64,000 bases of DNA from Niallia sp. FSL W8-0635 (lineage in GTDB: Bacteria; Bacillota; Bacilli; Bacillales; Cytobacillaceae): NCBI RefSeq assembly GCF_038007965.1, contig NZ_JBBOYD010000001.1:1466501-1530500 (forward strand), written 5' to 3'. The notes beneath the pieces are model-generated. The model searched no databases and had not been told where the DNA came from. It saw only the letters and a program-made list of their open reading frames with translations. This document shows positions 37,407 through 46,397 of the stretch, one piece after another. Within the stretch, counting starts at the first letter, position 1. Every line of letters starts with the position of its first letter. The translations under genes were made by a program, and so were the position numbers.

Positions 37407-38888
37407 ATGTACACTTTAGAACGTGCGAATAATTATATTGAAAAAAATGATCATCAGGTGAACACTGAATATCGACATAAATATCATATGATGGCACCAA
37501 TTGGTTGGATTAATGACCCAAATGGGTTTATCTATTATAAAGGCGAATACCATTTGTTTTATCAATATTTTCCGTATAAAGCTGTTTGGGGGCCAATGCA
37601 TTGGGGCCATGCAGTTAGTAAGGATTTAGTAAGTTGGAAAAATGTTCCAATTGCACTTGCGCCAGATCAAGAATATGACAAGGATGGCTGTTTTTCTGGA
37701 ACGGCGATTGAAAAAGATGGAAAAATGTATTTGATGTATACAGGACATATTGTAGGAGAAACGCCTGAAAAAAACAGACAAGTACAGTGTTTAGCTGTAT
37801 CCTCAGATGGGATTGTTTTTGAAAAGGTAGCACAAAACCCAATACTAACGGAAAAGGATCTTCCTGAAAATGCAAAGCCACAGGATTTTAGAGATCCCAA
37901 AGTAATAAAAAAAGGTGATTTCTATTATTCATTAATAGCCTCTAAAGCAACTGATGGCGGAGGACAGATTTTACTCTACAAATCAGAGAATCTACTTGAT
38001 TGGGAGTATGTGTCCGTAATGCTGAAAGGAACGAGTGAAGAAGGGGCAATGTGGGAATGCCCGGATATTTTCGAGTTGGACGGAAAGGATGTTTTAATTA
38101 TCTCAGTAGAGGGATTGCCTCAAAAAGATAATAATTTCGTTAATACACATTCTGTTCTTAGCTTCATTGGGGAAATGGATTGGAATAATGGCATTTTTCA
38201 TAGAGAACTAGTGGAAGAACTTGATTACGGTTTAGACTTTTATGCTCCGCAGACAATTGAAGATGATAAGAATAGAAGAATCATGGTCTCTTGGATGCAA
38301 ATGTGGGGAAGGAATATCCCTACAGAGACAAAGGGACATGGTTGGGCTGGAGCAATGACTTTACCAAGAGAGCTAAAATTAATAAATAATCGTCTCCATC
38401 AAAAACCGATTCCAGAAATAAAGAAATATGTAAGTAATTATCAAAAGATTGAATCTGTTTTACTAAAAGATGAGGTAAGAAAATTAGATGAGTTTTCCTG
38501 CGAAATAGGTATATTGTCTTTTGAAGCAGATGGAACAAATGGAGAAAAACTTACACTTATATTTAGAAGCAATGAATTAGAAAAAACAGTATTAAGTTAT
38601 GATTATTGCAGCGGGCATTTGCAACTTGATCGCCAAAAGAGTGGAGTACCTATTATTGGGAAAGAAAAGGAACATCAATACGAAAGAACAATCTATATGG
38701 ATTCAAAAAATAAGCAATTAAAGGTAGAAATATTTCTCGATAAAGCTTCAATAGAAGTATTTGTTAATGAAGGGGAATATACAATGACGTCTACCATTTA
38801 TCCTGTAAATAAGGCAGAAAAAGTGATCATACAGGCTGAAGGAGAAATCAGAATAGACAATATGGAAAAATGGGATATTGAGGTTTAA
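37407..38888 (+). CDS. GH32 sucrose hydrolase / beta-fructosidase
   Basis: A 493-residue intracellular family 32 hydrolase. The nucleophile is D37 in GWINDPNGF; the transition-state FRDPK and acid/base WECPD motifs follow; a C-terminal beta-sandwich is present. No signal peptide. Beside an ABC importer rather than a PTS, the substrate is probably unphosphorylated sucrose or fructo-oligosaccharide, giving fructose for the next gene. GAGGGGAG precedes the ATG. Confidence 0.9.
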   Translation: MYTLERANNYIEKNDHQVNTEYRHKYHMMAPIGWINDPNGFIYYKGEYHLFYQYFPYKAVWGPMHWGHAVSKDLVSWKNVPIALAPDQEYDKDGCFSGTAIEKDGKMYLMYTGHIVGETPEKNRQVQCLAVSSDGIVFEKVAQNPILTEKDLPENAKPQDFRDPKVIKKGDFYYSLIASKATDGGGQILLYKSENLLDWEYVSVMLKGTSEEGAMWECPDIFELDGKDVLIISVEGLPQKDNNFVNTHSVLSFIGEMDWNNGIFHRELVEELDYGLDFYAPQTIEDDKNRRIMVSWMQMWGRNIPTETKGHGWAGAMTLPRELKLINNRLHQKPIPEIKKYVSNYQKIESVLLKDEVRKLDEFSCEIGILSFEADGTNGEKLTLIFRSNELEKTVLSYDYCSGHLQLDRQKSGVPIIGKEKEHQYERTIYMDSKNKQLKVEIFLDKASIEVFVNEGEYTMTSTIYPVNKAEKVIIQAEGEIRIDNMEKWDIEV

Positions 38889-38891
38889 GTG

Positions 38892-39854
38892 ATGAGGAAA
38901 ATCTATACAATAGGGGAAGCGTTAATTGATTTTGTTCCGCATGAAATAGGTGTTTCCATGGATCAAGTAGAAAGTTTTAAAAAGTCTCCAGGTGGCGCAC
39001 CAGCGAATGTAGCAGCGGCGATTGCTAAGTTAGGAGGAAGCAGTGCTTTTATCGGACAGGTTGGAGATGACCTGTTTGGGTATTATTTAAAGAGAATTTT
39101 AGCACAAAACAATGTGGATGTTACCCATATGTTTCATATAAAAGAAGCCAATACAGCCTTAGCATTTGTAGCACTGAAAGAAAATGGAGAAAGGGAATTC
39201 TCTTTCTATCGAAAGCCAAGTGCAGATATGCTTTTAGAAAAAGCATATATAGAAAACATTTCATTTACAGCAGAAGATATTTTACATTTTTGTTCCGTTA
39301 GTTTACTAGAGAGTCCAGTGAAGTATGCACACATAGAGGCGATTACAAGTATAAAAAATCAAGGGGGATTAGTAGTATTTGATCCTAATGTAAGAAAAAC
39401 GCTTTGGGAGGATGAAGCTTCTTATCAAAAGACAATTAATGAATTTATTGATTATGCTGATATATTAAAAGTTAGTGATGATGAAATGTTATTTATTACA
39501 GGGAAAGAAACGATAGAAGAGGGAATTCAATATCTCCTTTCTAAACCGATAAGTCTTTTAGTTTTAACTAAAGGTAAAGATGGAGTTGCATTTATAACAA
39601 ATAAGGAAATAATAGAAGTACCAGGATTTTCTGTAAAATCAATTGATACAACTTGTGCAGGTGATTCTTTTATTGGAGCTTTTTTAAGGCAATTTGCTTT
39701 AAAAGATAAAGCAATTAACCAACTGTCTAATGAGGAATGGATAGAAATAGGTCGGTACAGCAATGCTGTCGCTGCAATTGTGACTACGAAAAAAGGAGCA
39801 ATTATGGCACTACCTAATGAAGAAGAGGTCATGGAATTTATGAGGATTAATTAA
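38892..39854 (+). CDS. fructokinase (PfkB family)
   Basis: A 320-residue ribokinase-family sugar kinase, predicted to phosphorylate fructose released by the GH32 enzyme. Seen are the N-terminal GEALIDFVP, substrate motif GGAPANVAAAIAKLGG, and the C-terminal signature DTTCAGDSFIGAFL with the catalytic Asp. ATG 38892 is preferred to GTG 38889, with GAGG 8 bases upstream. Last gene of the operon. Confidence 0.9.
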   Translation: MRKIYTIGEALIDFVPHEIGVSMDQVESFKKSPGGAPANVAAAIAKLGGSSAFIGQVGDDLFGYYLKRILAQNNVDVTHMFHIKEANTALAFVALKENGEREFSFYRKPSADMLLEKAYIENISFTAEDILHFCSVSLLESPVKYAHIEAITSIKNQGGLVVFDPNVRKTLWEDEASYQKTINEFIDYADILKVSDDEMLFITGKETIEEGIQYLLSKPISLLVLTKGKDGVAFITNKEIIEVPGFSVKSIDTTCAGDSFIGAFLRQFALKDKAINQLSNEEWIEIGRYSNAVAAIVTTKKGAIMALPNEEEVMEFMRIN

Positions 39855-39867
39855 TAAAGATAGTAAA

Positions 39868-39905
39868 AAGAAGTATGCCTAATATGGCAGTGCTTCTTTT
39901 TTGTT
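39868..39905 (+). terminator. rho-independent terminator
   Basis: AAGAAGTATGCC (39868-39879) pairs with GGCAGTGCTTCTT with a two-base internal mismatch, then TTTTT. It ends the sucrose operon. Confidence 0.75.
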
Positions 39906-40097
39906 TATATCAGGTTGATAATTTTATTAAATAGACATCAATTACTAATATCTACAAAATAAAAATTATTTTCATATGTATGATTGTCCTTTATACTAGG
40001 GAAGTATGTTAAAAATATAATAGCTAGACTAACAATGAAAAATAAATCATTTTAAAATAAATTTGATTAGTGAAATGGTGTAAGGAGGAAAAAGCGT

Positions 40098-41489
40098 TTG
40101 ACGACAATTGAAAAAGAAACAATGATTGTAGATATTAAGAATGTGGATGATAAAGGTGCTGGACAGGCTGTTGTTTGGCGCGAAAATGAATTAGGAAACA
40201 AGAAGAAATTAAAGCTAACGATTCCGCAAACATTACCTGGTGAAAGAGTAAAGGTAATAGTTGATCAGCCGCAAAGAAGACATAGAAAGGCATTGCCAGA
40301 AGAAATTCTTGATGCCCATGCGGAAAGAATTGGACCTGAGTGCCCTCATTTTGAAAAATGTGGCGGTTGTGTATGGCAGCATTGGGAATATAATGGACAA
40401 TTACAACAAAAAACAAATCATGTGAAACGTGTAATTGAAGAGCAAGGATTTGATTCTAGCTTAGTGAAAGATACAATCGGTATGGACGAGCCTTGGAGAT
40501 ACCGTAATAAAATGGAATTTACATTTGCTACAGACGGTTCTCTTGGTTTACATGAGCAAGGAAACTTTAGAAAGATTATTTCTTTAGAAACTTGTCTTAT
40601 TGCTGGAAAAGAAATGGTGGAAGCAGCACTTGAAGTAGCAAATTGGGTAAAAGAAAATGAATTAAAAGGCTATAACAAAGATACACATGAAGGGCTTCTT
40701 CGTCATTTAATGGTGAGACAGTCTTTTGCTACAGGTGAAATGATGTTGGCTTTATTTGCTACAGAAGCACCAGATGGATCTTTGAAAAATGCAGTGGACA
40801 TTTTAGTTGCTCGCATTACAGAAAAGTTCCCACAAGTAAAAAGCCTTATGTGGTTAGAAAATACCGATTGGGCAGATCGTACGCAATCCGAGAAAAGTCA
40901 TACATTAGCCGGCAGAGACTTTATCTATGATGAAATGGATGGCTATCGTTTCCGTGTTTGGTTTGATACATTCTTCCAAACGAACCCAACACAAGCACAA
41001 AAATTAGTTGATTTAGCTGTAGAAATGGCTGAACCAAAGAAATCAGAGAATATGATTGATCTTTTCTGTGGTGTTGGTACTTTCTCCCTTCCTTTTGCAA
41101 GCAGAGTTGGCAAGCTTGTCGGAATTGAAATTGTCGAAAGCTCGATTGAATCAGCCAAACGCAATGCTGGCGATAATGGCATCGATAATGCGACATTCTT
41201 AGCGCAAGATGCAAGAACTGGATTAGCACAAGTTTTAGAAACATTTGGCAGACCAGAGCTATTATTATTAGATCCACCTCGTTCTGGAGCAGGCGGAAAA
41301 GTAATGAGACGTATTGGACGATCTCAACCAGAACGAATCGTTTATGTATCTTGTAATCCAGATACATTTGCGACAGACATCAAACAGCTTGAGCCATTTG
41401 GCTATACATTAAAAGTAGTTCAACCAGTGGATTTATTCCCACATACAGTTCACGTTGAGTGCTGTGCATTATTAGTTCGTAATAATTAA
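40098..41489 (+). CDS. rlmCD: 23S rRNA (uracil-5-)-methyltransferase RlmCD
   Basis: A 463-residue TrmA/RumA-family enzyme that methylates U747 and U1939-type positions of 23S rRNA in Gram-positives. It has an N-terminal TRAM domain (about 5-65), a 4Fe-4S cysteine cluster CPHFEKCGGC, the SAM loop DLFCGVGTFSLPFA, LDPPRSGAG and the catalytic cysteine VYVSCNPDTFATD. The start is TTG 40098 after AAGGAGG. Monocistronic, with its own terminator. Confidence 0.9.
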   Translation: MTTIEKETMIVDIKNVDDKGAGQAVVWRENELGNKKKLKLTIPQTLPGERVKVIVDQPQRRHRKALPEEILDAHAERIGPECPHFEKCGGCVWQHWEYNGQLQQKTNHVKRVIEEQGFDSSLVKDTIGMDEPWRYRNKMEFTFATDGSLGLHEQGNFRKIISLETCLIAGKEMVEAALEVANWVKENELKGYNKDTHEGLLRHLMVRQSFATGEMMLALFATEAPDGSLKNAVDILVARITEKFPQVKSLMWLENTDWADRTQSEKSHTLAGRDFIYDEMDGYRFRVWFDTFFQTNPTQAQKLVDLAVEMAEPKKSENMIDLFCGVGTFSLPFASRVGKLVGIEIVESSIESAKRNAGDNGIDNATFLAQDARTGLAQVLETFGRPELLLLDPPRSGAGGKVMRRIGRSQPERIVYVSCNPDTFATDIKQLEPFGYTLKVVQPVDLFPHTVHVECCALLVRNN

Positions 41490-41497
41490 GAGTGTGA

Positions 41498-41534
41498 GGC
41501 TGATATCAGTATTTGACAGATATCAGCCTTTTTC
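41498..41534 (+). terminator. rho-independent terminator of rlmCD
   Basis: GGCTGATATC (41498-41507) pairs with GATATCAGCC (41519-41528), then TTTTTC. Confidence 0.88.
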
Positions 41535-41758
41535 TTTGATGAGTTGTACTAGTCATTTTAACTTCTCCTAATTACACAATTTTATCCCTGAAATTAGAGG
41601 GAACGAACTTATAGGTAAACTTCTAATTGTAAAAATATAGTTATTTATTCCAATTATTCCGGGGGAAATTACATTTTTACCAACAATTATGTAATGAGTT
41701 TTGCTTGCAAACCTGTTAGCCTTGTATATGGGCCTGTTAAAACAGGAGGTATACAAAA

Positions 41759-42292
41759 ATGAAACAGTTATTATTTTTAGCAATTACAATTACTATAGTT
41801 ATTAGTTCTTATATATATATTCCATCCGTTGCTAAAGCAGCAACAACTAATACAGAAGAAACAAAAAATGTATCAACAAGAAAATTTGCTGTTGATAAGA
41901 AGGAAAAAGTACAAGCTTCTGATGAATCAGCAAAACTAACGAACAATGAAAAGAATTTACTGGCCCGTCTTGTTCATGCAGAAGCGAAGGGTGAGCCGTA
42001 TGCTGGTAAAGTGGCAGTAGCTGATGTTGTATTAAATCGTGTGGAAAATAAACAGTTTCCTGATTCAGTAGAAAGTGTAATTTATCAAAAGAATGCCTTT
42101 CAACCTGTACAGAACGGTTCTATCCAAAAAAAAGCAGATAAAGAGTCACGTAAAGCAGTAGAAGAAGCGTTGGAAAATGGAAAAGAGAATGAAGAGCTTC
42201 TTTATTTTTATAACCCAGATACAGCAACAAGTGATTGGATTTTCTCAAGAAAAGTGGTTAAAGAGATCGGCAATCACGCGTTTTCTATATAA
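41759..42292 (+). CDS. SleB-type cell wall hydrolase without LysM
   Basis: A 177-residue secreted hydrolase_2 protein: signal peptide (KQLLFLAITITIVISS...VAKA), a low-complexity charged linker, then LLARLVHAEAKGEPYAGKVAVADVVLNRVENKQFPD to the C-terminal TATSDWIFSRKVVKEIGNHAFS. The catalytic domain is closely similar to that of 16995-17588, so the two are paralogues. AGGAGG lies 10-12 bases before ATG. Probably acts on spore cortex or cell wall peptidoglycan. Confidence 0.87.
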   Translation: MKQLLFLAITITIVISSYIYIPSVAKAATTNTEETKNVSTRKFAVDKKEKVQASDESAKLTNNEKNLLARLVHAEAKGEPYAGKVAVADVVLNRVENKQFPDSVESVIYQKNAFQPVQNGSIQKKADKESRKAVEEALENGKENEELLYFYNPDTATSDWIFSRKVVKEIGNHAFSI

Positions 42293-42351
42293 TTTATACG
42301 TGATAAGAAACTAATATTTCGTTTTGCGAAAATATAAAAATCAATGTAATG

Positions 42352-42387
42352 AGAGGAGTAATTCATATACGAATGCTCCTCTTTTTC
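42352..42387 (+). terminator. rho-independent terminator
   Basis: AGAGGAG (42352-42358) pairs with CTCCTCT (42376-42382), with inner ATTC/GAAT pairing and a TTTTT tail. Confidence 0.75.
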
Positions 42388-42472
42388 ATTTTAAACCCGC
42401 TAACAAAAAGGAAAATATTTGAAACTTTATGGCATGCCTATTCGTATGCATTGATAGCAAGGAGGGGTGTCG

Positions 42473-43012
42473 TTGAAAAGAATGAAATACAAAGCGGTAA
42501 GTATTACTTTATTTCCTTTTCTTTTATTATTAATTGGCTGTACAGAAAAAGTAGATAAGAGTACAGATGAATATATACAAACAATAGAAGCTGTATTACA
42601 TAATACCTTAACAGGTCCAAATGAAAAATTAAAAGAAATACTAGAAAGAAAGGAAGGCAAAGAAAGAACACTTGCTATGGCTGAATACGAGGCAAAACTA
42701 TATAAAGATTATTTTGCAAATGAAACAGCATACAATGATTTTACTACAAGGTATGGAACACTACTAATGACAGAACCATATAAAAACAAATGCATACTGA
42801 AGGTTGAAACGATTGAGTATGAAAGAACACATTCTAAAGAGAATATTTATAATTTTTCCATCCAATTACAGTACCAGAAAGAAGGTAAGGAATCACCAGA
42901 AGTGAAAAAAATAACGGGGCAAGCAGATTTAAATGATGAGCATAAAATCGAAAGAATGCTAATCCGCGTAAATGATTTATGGGGCTCCTTTCCAAAATAT
43001 AAAAGGAAGTAA
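42473..43012 (+). CDS. uncharacterised lipoprotein
   Basis: A 179-residue protein with a lipoprotein signal (KRMKYKAVSITLFPFLLLLIGC, lipobox LIGC), then a charged, mainly alpha/beta soluble part. I recognise no family. TTG 42473 has GGAGGGG 5 bases upstream; ATG 42482 is an alternative. It is followed at once by a frameshifted membrane-protein gene and another lipoprotein gene, likely one operon. Confidence 0.7.
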   Translation: MKRMKYKAVSITLFPFLLLLIGCTEKVDKSTDEYIQTIEAVLHNTLTGPNEKLKEILERKEGKERTLAMAEYEAKLYKDYFANETAYNDFTTRYGTLLMTEPYKNKCILKVETIEYERTHSKENIYNFSIQLQYQKEGKESPEVKKITGQADLNDEHKIERMLIRVNDLWGSFPKYKRK

Positions 43013-43033
43013 CAGCATCGGAGGTAGATATCG

Positions 43034-43412
43034 TTGCTTTATATGCCTCTTCAGAATGAAGTATGGATTATTTGGCGAAAAAAAGAGTGAATTTAATTTT
43101 TGGGGGGGCATAGTTATAGCTGCTTATCATACTATTTTAATTTCTTTGGTCGTATCAACCTTATTTTCTATTTGGTTATTTAAAAAGAAAGGAAATAAAT
43201 GGTTAGGTGTTCTAATAGGATTTTGTATTAATACACTACTGTTATCAGTAGCTACGATTATTTTTTATAAGGTTTATAATGTGAAAGAAGTAGAGGGGCT
43301 ATTTTCAAATTTAGGTATTTTTGTATTTGTTTTTTTTATTCCCATAATTACTTGTATTAACTTTTATATCCTTGAATTTGTAAAAAGCAAAAATATATTG
43401 TCAAATAACTAA
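43034..43412 (+). pseudogene. small membrane protein, frameshifted at an A7 tract
   Basis: GGAGGT (43020-43025) precedes TTG 43034, whose frame encodes LYMPLQNEVWIIWRKKE and stops at TGA right after seven A's (43078-43084). The other frame continues KKSEFNFWGGIVIAAYHTILISLVVST... with three hydrophobic segments (to 43412) but has no ribosome site of its own, and its upstream part overlaps the preceding gene. Removing one A joins them. Either a real frameshift, slippage, or a sequencing error; family not recognised. Confidence 0.55.
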
Positions 43413-43428
43413 TTTTAAGGAGGAAAAT

Positions 43429-43911
43429 ATGAGAAAAACTATTAGAATTTTCTTCTTTTCCTTATTGGTATTACTCTTCTTAAATGGGTGTAATTCAAAT
43501 GACGTGAATGATGATCTATTTGAATTTAAAGATTCGTTTGTCGGAGATAATAGTGGGATAGGAAACATTGTTAATCAATTACCAAGTAGTGAATATTTTA
43601 AGGGGTTTGAACTCCAAACGAAGGAAGAACCTTATGGAATGATTTTAAATTATGAAGGCATAAAAGGCGAAGAAATAGAAAAAAAGTATAAAGAAACGGC
43701 AATTTACAATGCTACATTTATATTTGCTTTAGTTCAAAACGCAGAGTGGGTTACGTTTTATTTCGATAACAACGAATATAAAATAACGAAAGAAGATTTA
43801 CAGAATTGGTATGGGAAAAAATTGAGTGATTTTACGAGTGAAGATGAACTAAGAAAATTAACACAAGAATATTTACAAGATGAAAGTAAAGTAAACGAGT
43901 TATTCAAGTAA
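43429..43911 (+). CDS. DUF4825-like lipoprotein
   Basis: A 160-residue lipoprotein (MRKTIRIFFFSLLVLLFLNGC, lipobox LNGC). The pattern GDNSGIGNIVNQLP...GFELQTKEEPYGMILNYEG is one I associate with DUF4825 proteins of Bacilli, sometimes linked to anti-sigma or BlaR-type loci; function unknown. AAGGAGG precedes ATG. Confidence 0.65.
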   Translation: MRKTIRIFFFSLLVLLFLNGCNSNDVNDDLFEFKDSFVGDNSGIGNIVNQLPSSEYFKGFELQTKEEPYGMILNYEGIKGEEIEKKYKETAIYNATFIFALVQNAEWVTFYFDNNEYKITKEDLQNWYGKKLSDFTSEDELRKLTQEYLQDESKVNELFK

Positions 43912-43952
43912 CGGGTTTCCGTGATTGGGAGAACAAAGAATTAAACAAGATG

Positions 43953-44398
43953 AAGGCTGGGACAAACTAAATAGCCAATCTGTAAAGACGAACAATCTCT
44001 AATTTAGTTCTTAAATAAAGGATACTTTTTTATCCTGAATATTCATGATTTTAAATATAGTCAAGTGTAAAAGCTAATTCGTTCCATTACGTTTTTAAAG
44101 ATTGTTTTTCTAAAAACTAATATCGAAATAGAAAAAAATAATTAATAGGAAAAACGGAGCAGCCTGAATACACGTAGACTCCTATGGGAGCTGCGAGAAA
44201 GGTGAGACCCCGGAGGCGAAGCTGAGGAGGCTCACCGCTCGCCCCATGGAAAGCGAAGTGTATTCAGGCTGCGGGCAATACCACCAAATTTACTGAAACA
44301 GCCTTTTATAAAATTAACAATAAAAACGAATAATCATATGTAACCATCATATGATTATTCGTTTTTATCTATAACTGGAATACTTATGTCCCAGCCTT
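43953..44398. repeat. MITE-like nested inverted-repeat element
   Basis: Outer 12-bp inverted repeats AAGGCTGGGACA (43953-43964) and TGTCCCAGCCTT (44387-44398) enclose a GC-rich structured core with perfect 15-bp arms GCAGCCTGAATACAC (44159-44173) and its complement (44258-44272), an inner GGTGAG/CTCACC pair (44201-44206, 44231-44236), and a 19-bp hairpin (44322-44340 with 44348-44366). No coding frame. The core has the look of an intergenic repeat I recall from many Bacillaceae genomes. Its base composition differs clearly from the flanks. Confidence 0.7.
44322..44366. terminator. bidirectional terminator hairpin inside the repeat element
   Basis: A perfect 19-bp stem with a 7-base loop, A5 on one side and T5 on the other, downstream of the minus-strand iclR-type gene. 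Confidence 0.75.
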
Positions 44399-44414
44399 TG
44401 ATGTGCCTAATTTC

Positions 44415-45182
44415 TTATTTCATCGCAACCCCATACCGCATTTCTTCTGATAACTCTTTTCCGGTCTTTTTCAATAGCTGTATATAGTCATCAAGGATAT
44501 CATCACTTACTCTTGAAACTAATGTAGAGATGCTAAGTGCGGCTAATATTTGTCCATGCTGATTAATAATTGGTACAGCAATACAGCGGACACCTACTTC
44601 GTTTTCTTGGTCATCCACAGCATACTCATTATGACGAACCTTTTCTAATTCAATAAGTAAATCTTCTTTCTTTGTAATAGTTCGGTTTGTAGCCTGTGTA
44701 AACAGATAGCCGTCAAGTAGTGAATCGATTATTTCTTGATTTTGATAAGATAACAGTAATTTTCCGATTGCTGTACAATGAAGGGGAATTCTTCGTCCTA
44801 TCCGTGAATATCGAATCACAGAATTAGCTCCTTCTTCTTTGTCAATATACACACCTGCATTGCCATCTAGAATCCCAAGATGACATGTTTGTCCTGTTTT
44901 AAGCGCCAACTCGACAAGATATTTATTGGCTATTTGCCTAATATTTAATGTGTTAATAACTAAATTTCCTCTTTCTACTAGCTTAAAGCCTAAGCGGTAT
45001 TTTCCGTTTTCTGGATTTTGATCAATATACCTCGATTGTTGAAGCGTCTTTAATAAAGAATGTACAGTACTTTTATGAAGTCCCATTTGTTCACTAATTT
45101 CCGTGATTTTTAGTTCTATTGTGTGATCGTTAAATAAATCTAGTATTTGAAGAGCACGTTCCACAGATTGAATGATTGGCAT
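44415..45182 (-). CDS. IclR family regulator of the xylonate/xyloside cluster
   Basis: A 255-residue IclR protein: N-terminal winged helix-turn-helix (VERALQILDLFNDHTIELKITEISEQMGLHKSTVHSLLKTLQ) and C-terminal effector domain (GQTCHLGILDG...GVRCIAVPI). It is divergent from the yagEFGH-like genes; in E. coli the IclR protein YagI (XynR) governs the same pathway, so xylonate is a reasonable effector. ATG 45182 on the minus strand. Confidence 0.88.
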   Translation of the reverse strand: MPIIQSVERALQILDLFNDHTIELKITEISEQMGLHKSTVHSLLKTLQQSRYIDQNPENGKYRLGFKLVERGNLVINTLNIRQIANKYLVELALKTGQTCHLGILDGNAGVYIDKEEGANSVIRYSRIGRRIPLHCTAIGKLLLSYQNQEIIDSLLDGYLFTQATNRTITKKEDLLIELEKVRHNEYAVDDQENEVGVRCIAVPIINQHGQILAALSISTLVSRVSDDILDDYIQLLKKTGKELSEEMRYGVAMK

Positions 45183-45322
45183 AGTATCTTCTCCGTATTC
45201 GTTTTATAATATTTAACTCTTTACTATTATAACAAACATTAAGATGTACTTTTACAATAATATAACCAAATTAAAAAAACAATGAACTTTTAGAAATAAT
45301 TAAAAATTTGAAATTAATGTAA

Positions 45323-45358
45323 TGTAAGTGTTTACTTTTAATGGTTGTATGTTATAAT
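45323..45358 (+). promoter_or_regulatory. promoter of the xylonate operon with an overlapping cre-like operator
   Basis: TTTACT (45331-45336) and TATAAT (45353-45358), 16-bp spacer. ATGTAAGTGTTTACTT (about 45322-45337) is a near-palindromic cre-like site over the -35 element, differing from the CcpA consensus at the central C and the last A. Confidence 0.55.
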
Positions 45359-45445
45359 CAACTCAAATAATCTAAATAATAGAATTTAGTTTTATAATAT
45401 AGAACAAATTGAGGCATACATAGAAATGAAAGAGGAGAGAGAAAA

Positions 45446-46357
45446 ATGACCGAACTGAATCGTTTTAAAGGTATTATTCCGCCCGTTTCAAGTATTGTTG
45501 ATAAAGAAGGAAAATTGAAACAAGATGAAATGGCGGTACTAATTGACAAACTAATAGAGGAAAAAGTAAACGGTTTATTCTTTTTAGGTACAGGTGGGGA
45601 ATTTTCTCAGATGTTTGTAGAGGAAAGAAAAGCAATTGCTGAGTTTGCTGTTAAGTATGTAGGAAAAAGAGTTCCTGTATTAATTGGAATTGGCAGTACC
45701 AATACAAGGGAAGCAATTCTGCTCAGTCAACATGCGGAACAAATAGGTGCAGATGGTATTGTTGCCATTAATCCGTATTACTGGAATTTGACAGAAGAAA
45801 ATTTATATCACTACTTTAGTGACATTGCGAAATCAGTAGAGCTGCCTGTTTTACTTTATAATTTTCCGACGCTTACAGGACAGGATTTAACACCTGATTT
45901 TGTGAAAGAACTAGTTTTAAACCATCAAAATATAGTTGGGATTAAAGAAACAATTGATTCAATCGGACATATTCGTGAAATGATTGATACGGTAAAAGCT
46001 GTAAGTCCGAACTTCTCTGTATTCTGCGGATTTGATGATCATTTATTTAATACTTTGCAGTTAGGTGGAGCAGGTGCAATTACGGCAAGTGCAAACTTTG
46101 CTCCTCAATTGTCCGTTGGCATATATAACGCTTTTTTAACAGGAGAATTGGAAAAGGCAGTCTCTCTGCAAAAGCAATTATCCATTTTGCCACAACTATA
46201 TAAAATCGATAGCCCATTTGTAAATGTAGTGAAGGAAGCATCTAAACAATGTGGGATAAATATTTCAACCGAGGTTTTGCCTCCAACGAGAACATTAAGT
46301 GAAGAAAAGAAACAGCAAGTGAAAGAAATTTTAAAGCGTGCTAACGTTCTAGAATAG
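45446..46357 (+). CDS. yagE: 2-keto-3-deoxy sugar acid aldolase, YagE/YjhH type (DapA superfamily)
   Basis: A 303-residue class I aldolase of the dihydrodipicolinate synthase superfamily. The Schiff-base lysine is in VGIKETIDS and the catalytic Tyr in LLYNFPTLTG; GTGGEFSQM replaces the GTTGE of DapA, as in YagE/YjhH. It would split 2-keto-3-deoxy-D-xylonate to pyruvate and glycolaldehyde. Neighbours (xylonate dehydratase, GPH transporter, GH43) agree with this. Confidence 0.85.
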   Translation: MTELNRFKGIIPPVSSIVDKEGKLKQDEMAVLIDKLIEEKVNGLFFLGTGGEFSQMFVEERKAIAEFAVKYVGKRVPVLIGIGSTNTREAILLSQHAEQIGADGIVAINPYYWNLTEENLYHYFSDIAKSVELPVLLYNFPTLTGQDLTPDFVKELVLNHQNIVGIKETIDSIGHIREMIDTVKAVSPNFSVFCGFDDHLFNTLQLGGAGAITASANFAPQLSVGIYNAFLTGELEKAVSLQKQLSILPQLYKIDSPFVNVVKEASKQCGINISTEVLPPTRTLSEEKKQQVKEILKRANVLE

Positions 46358-46397
46358 ATGAAAAAAAGTAGTATGCAAATGGAGGGAGAGAGAGTAT

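Noticed and set aside
41568..41783. Minus-strand ORF upstream of the SleB-like gene
   Set aside because: It overlaps the promoter region and start of a supported gene, has no ribosome site and shows no recognisable domain.
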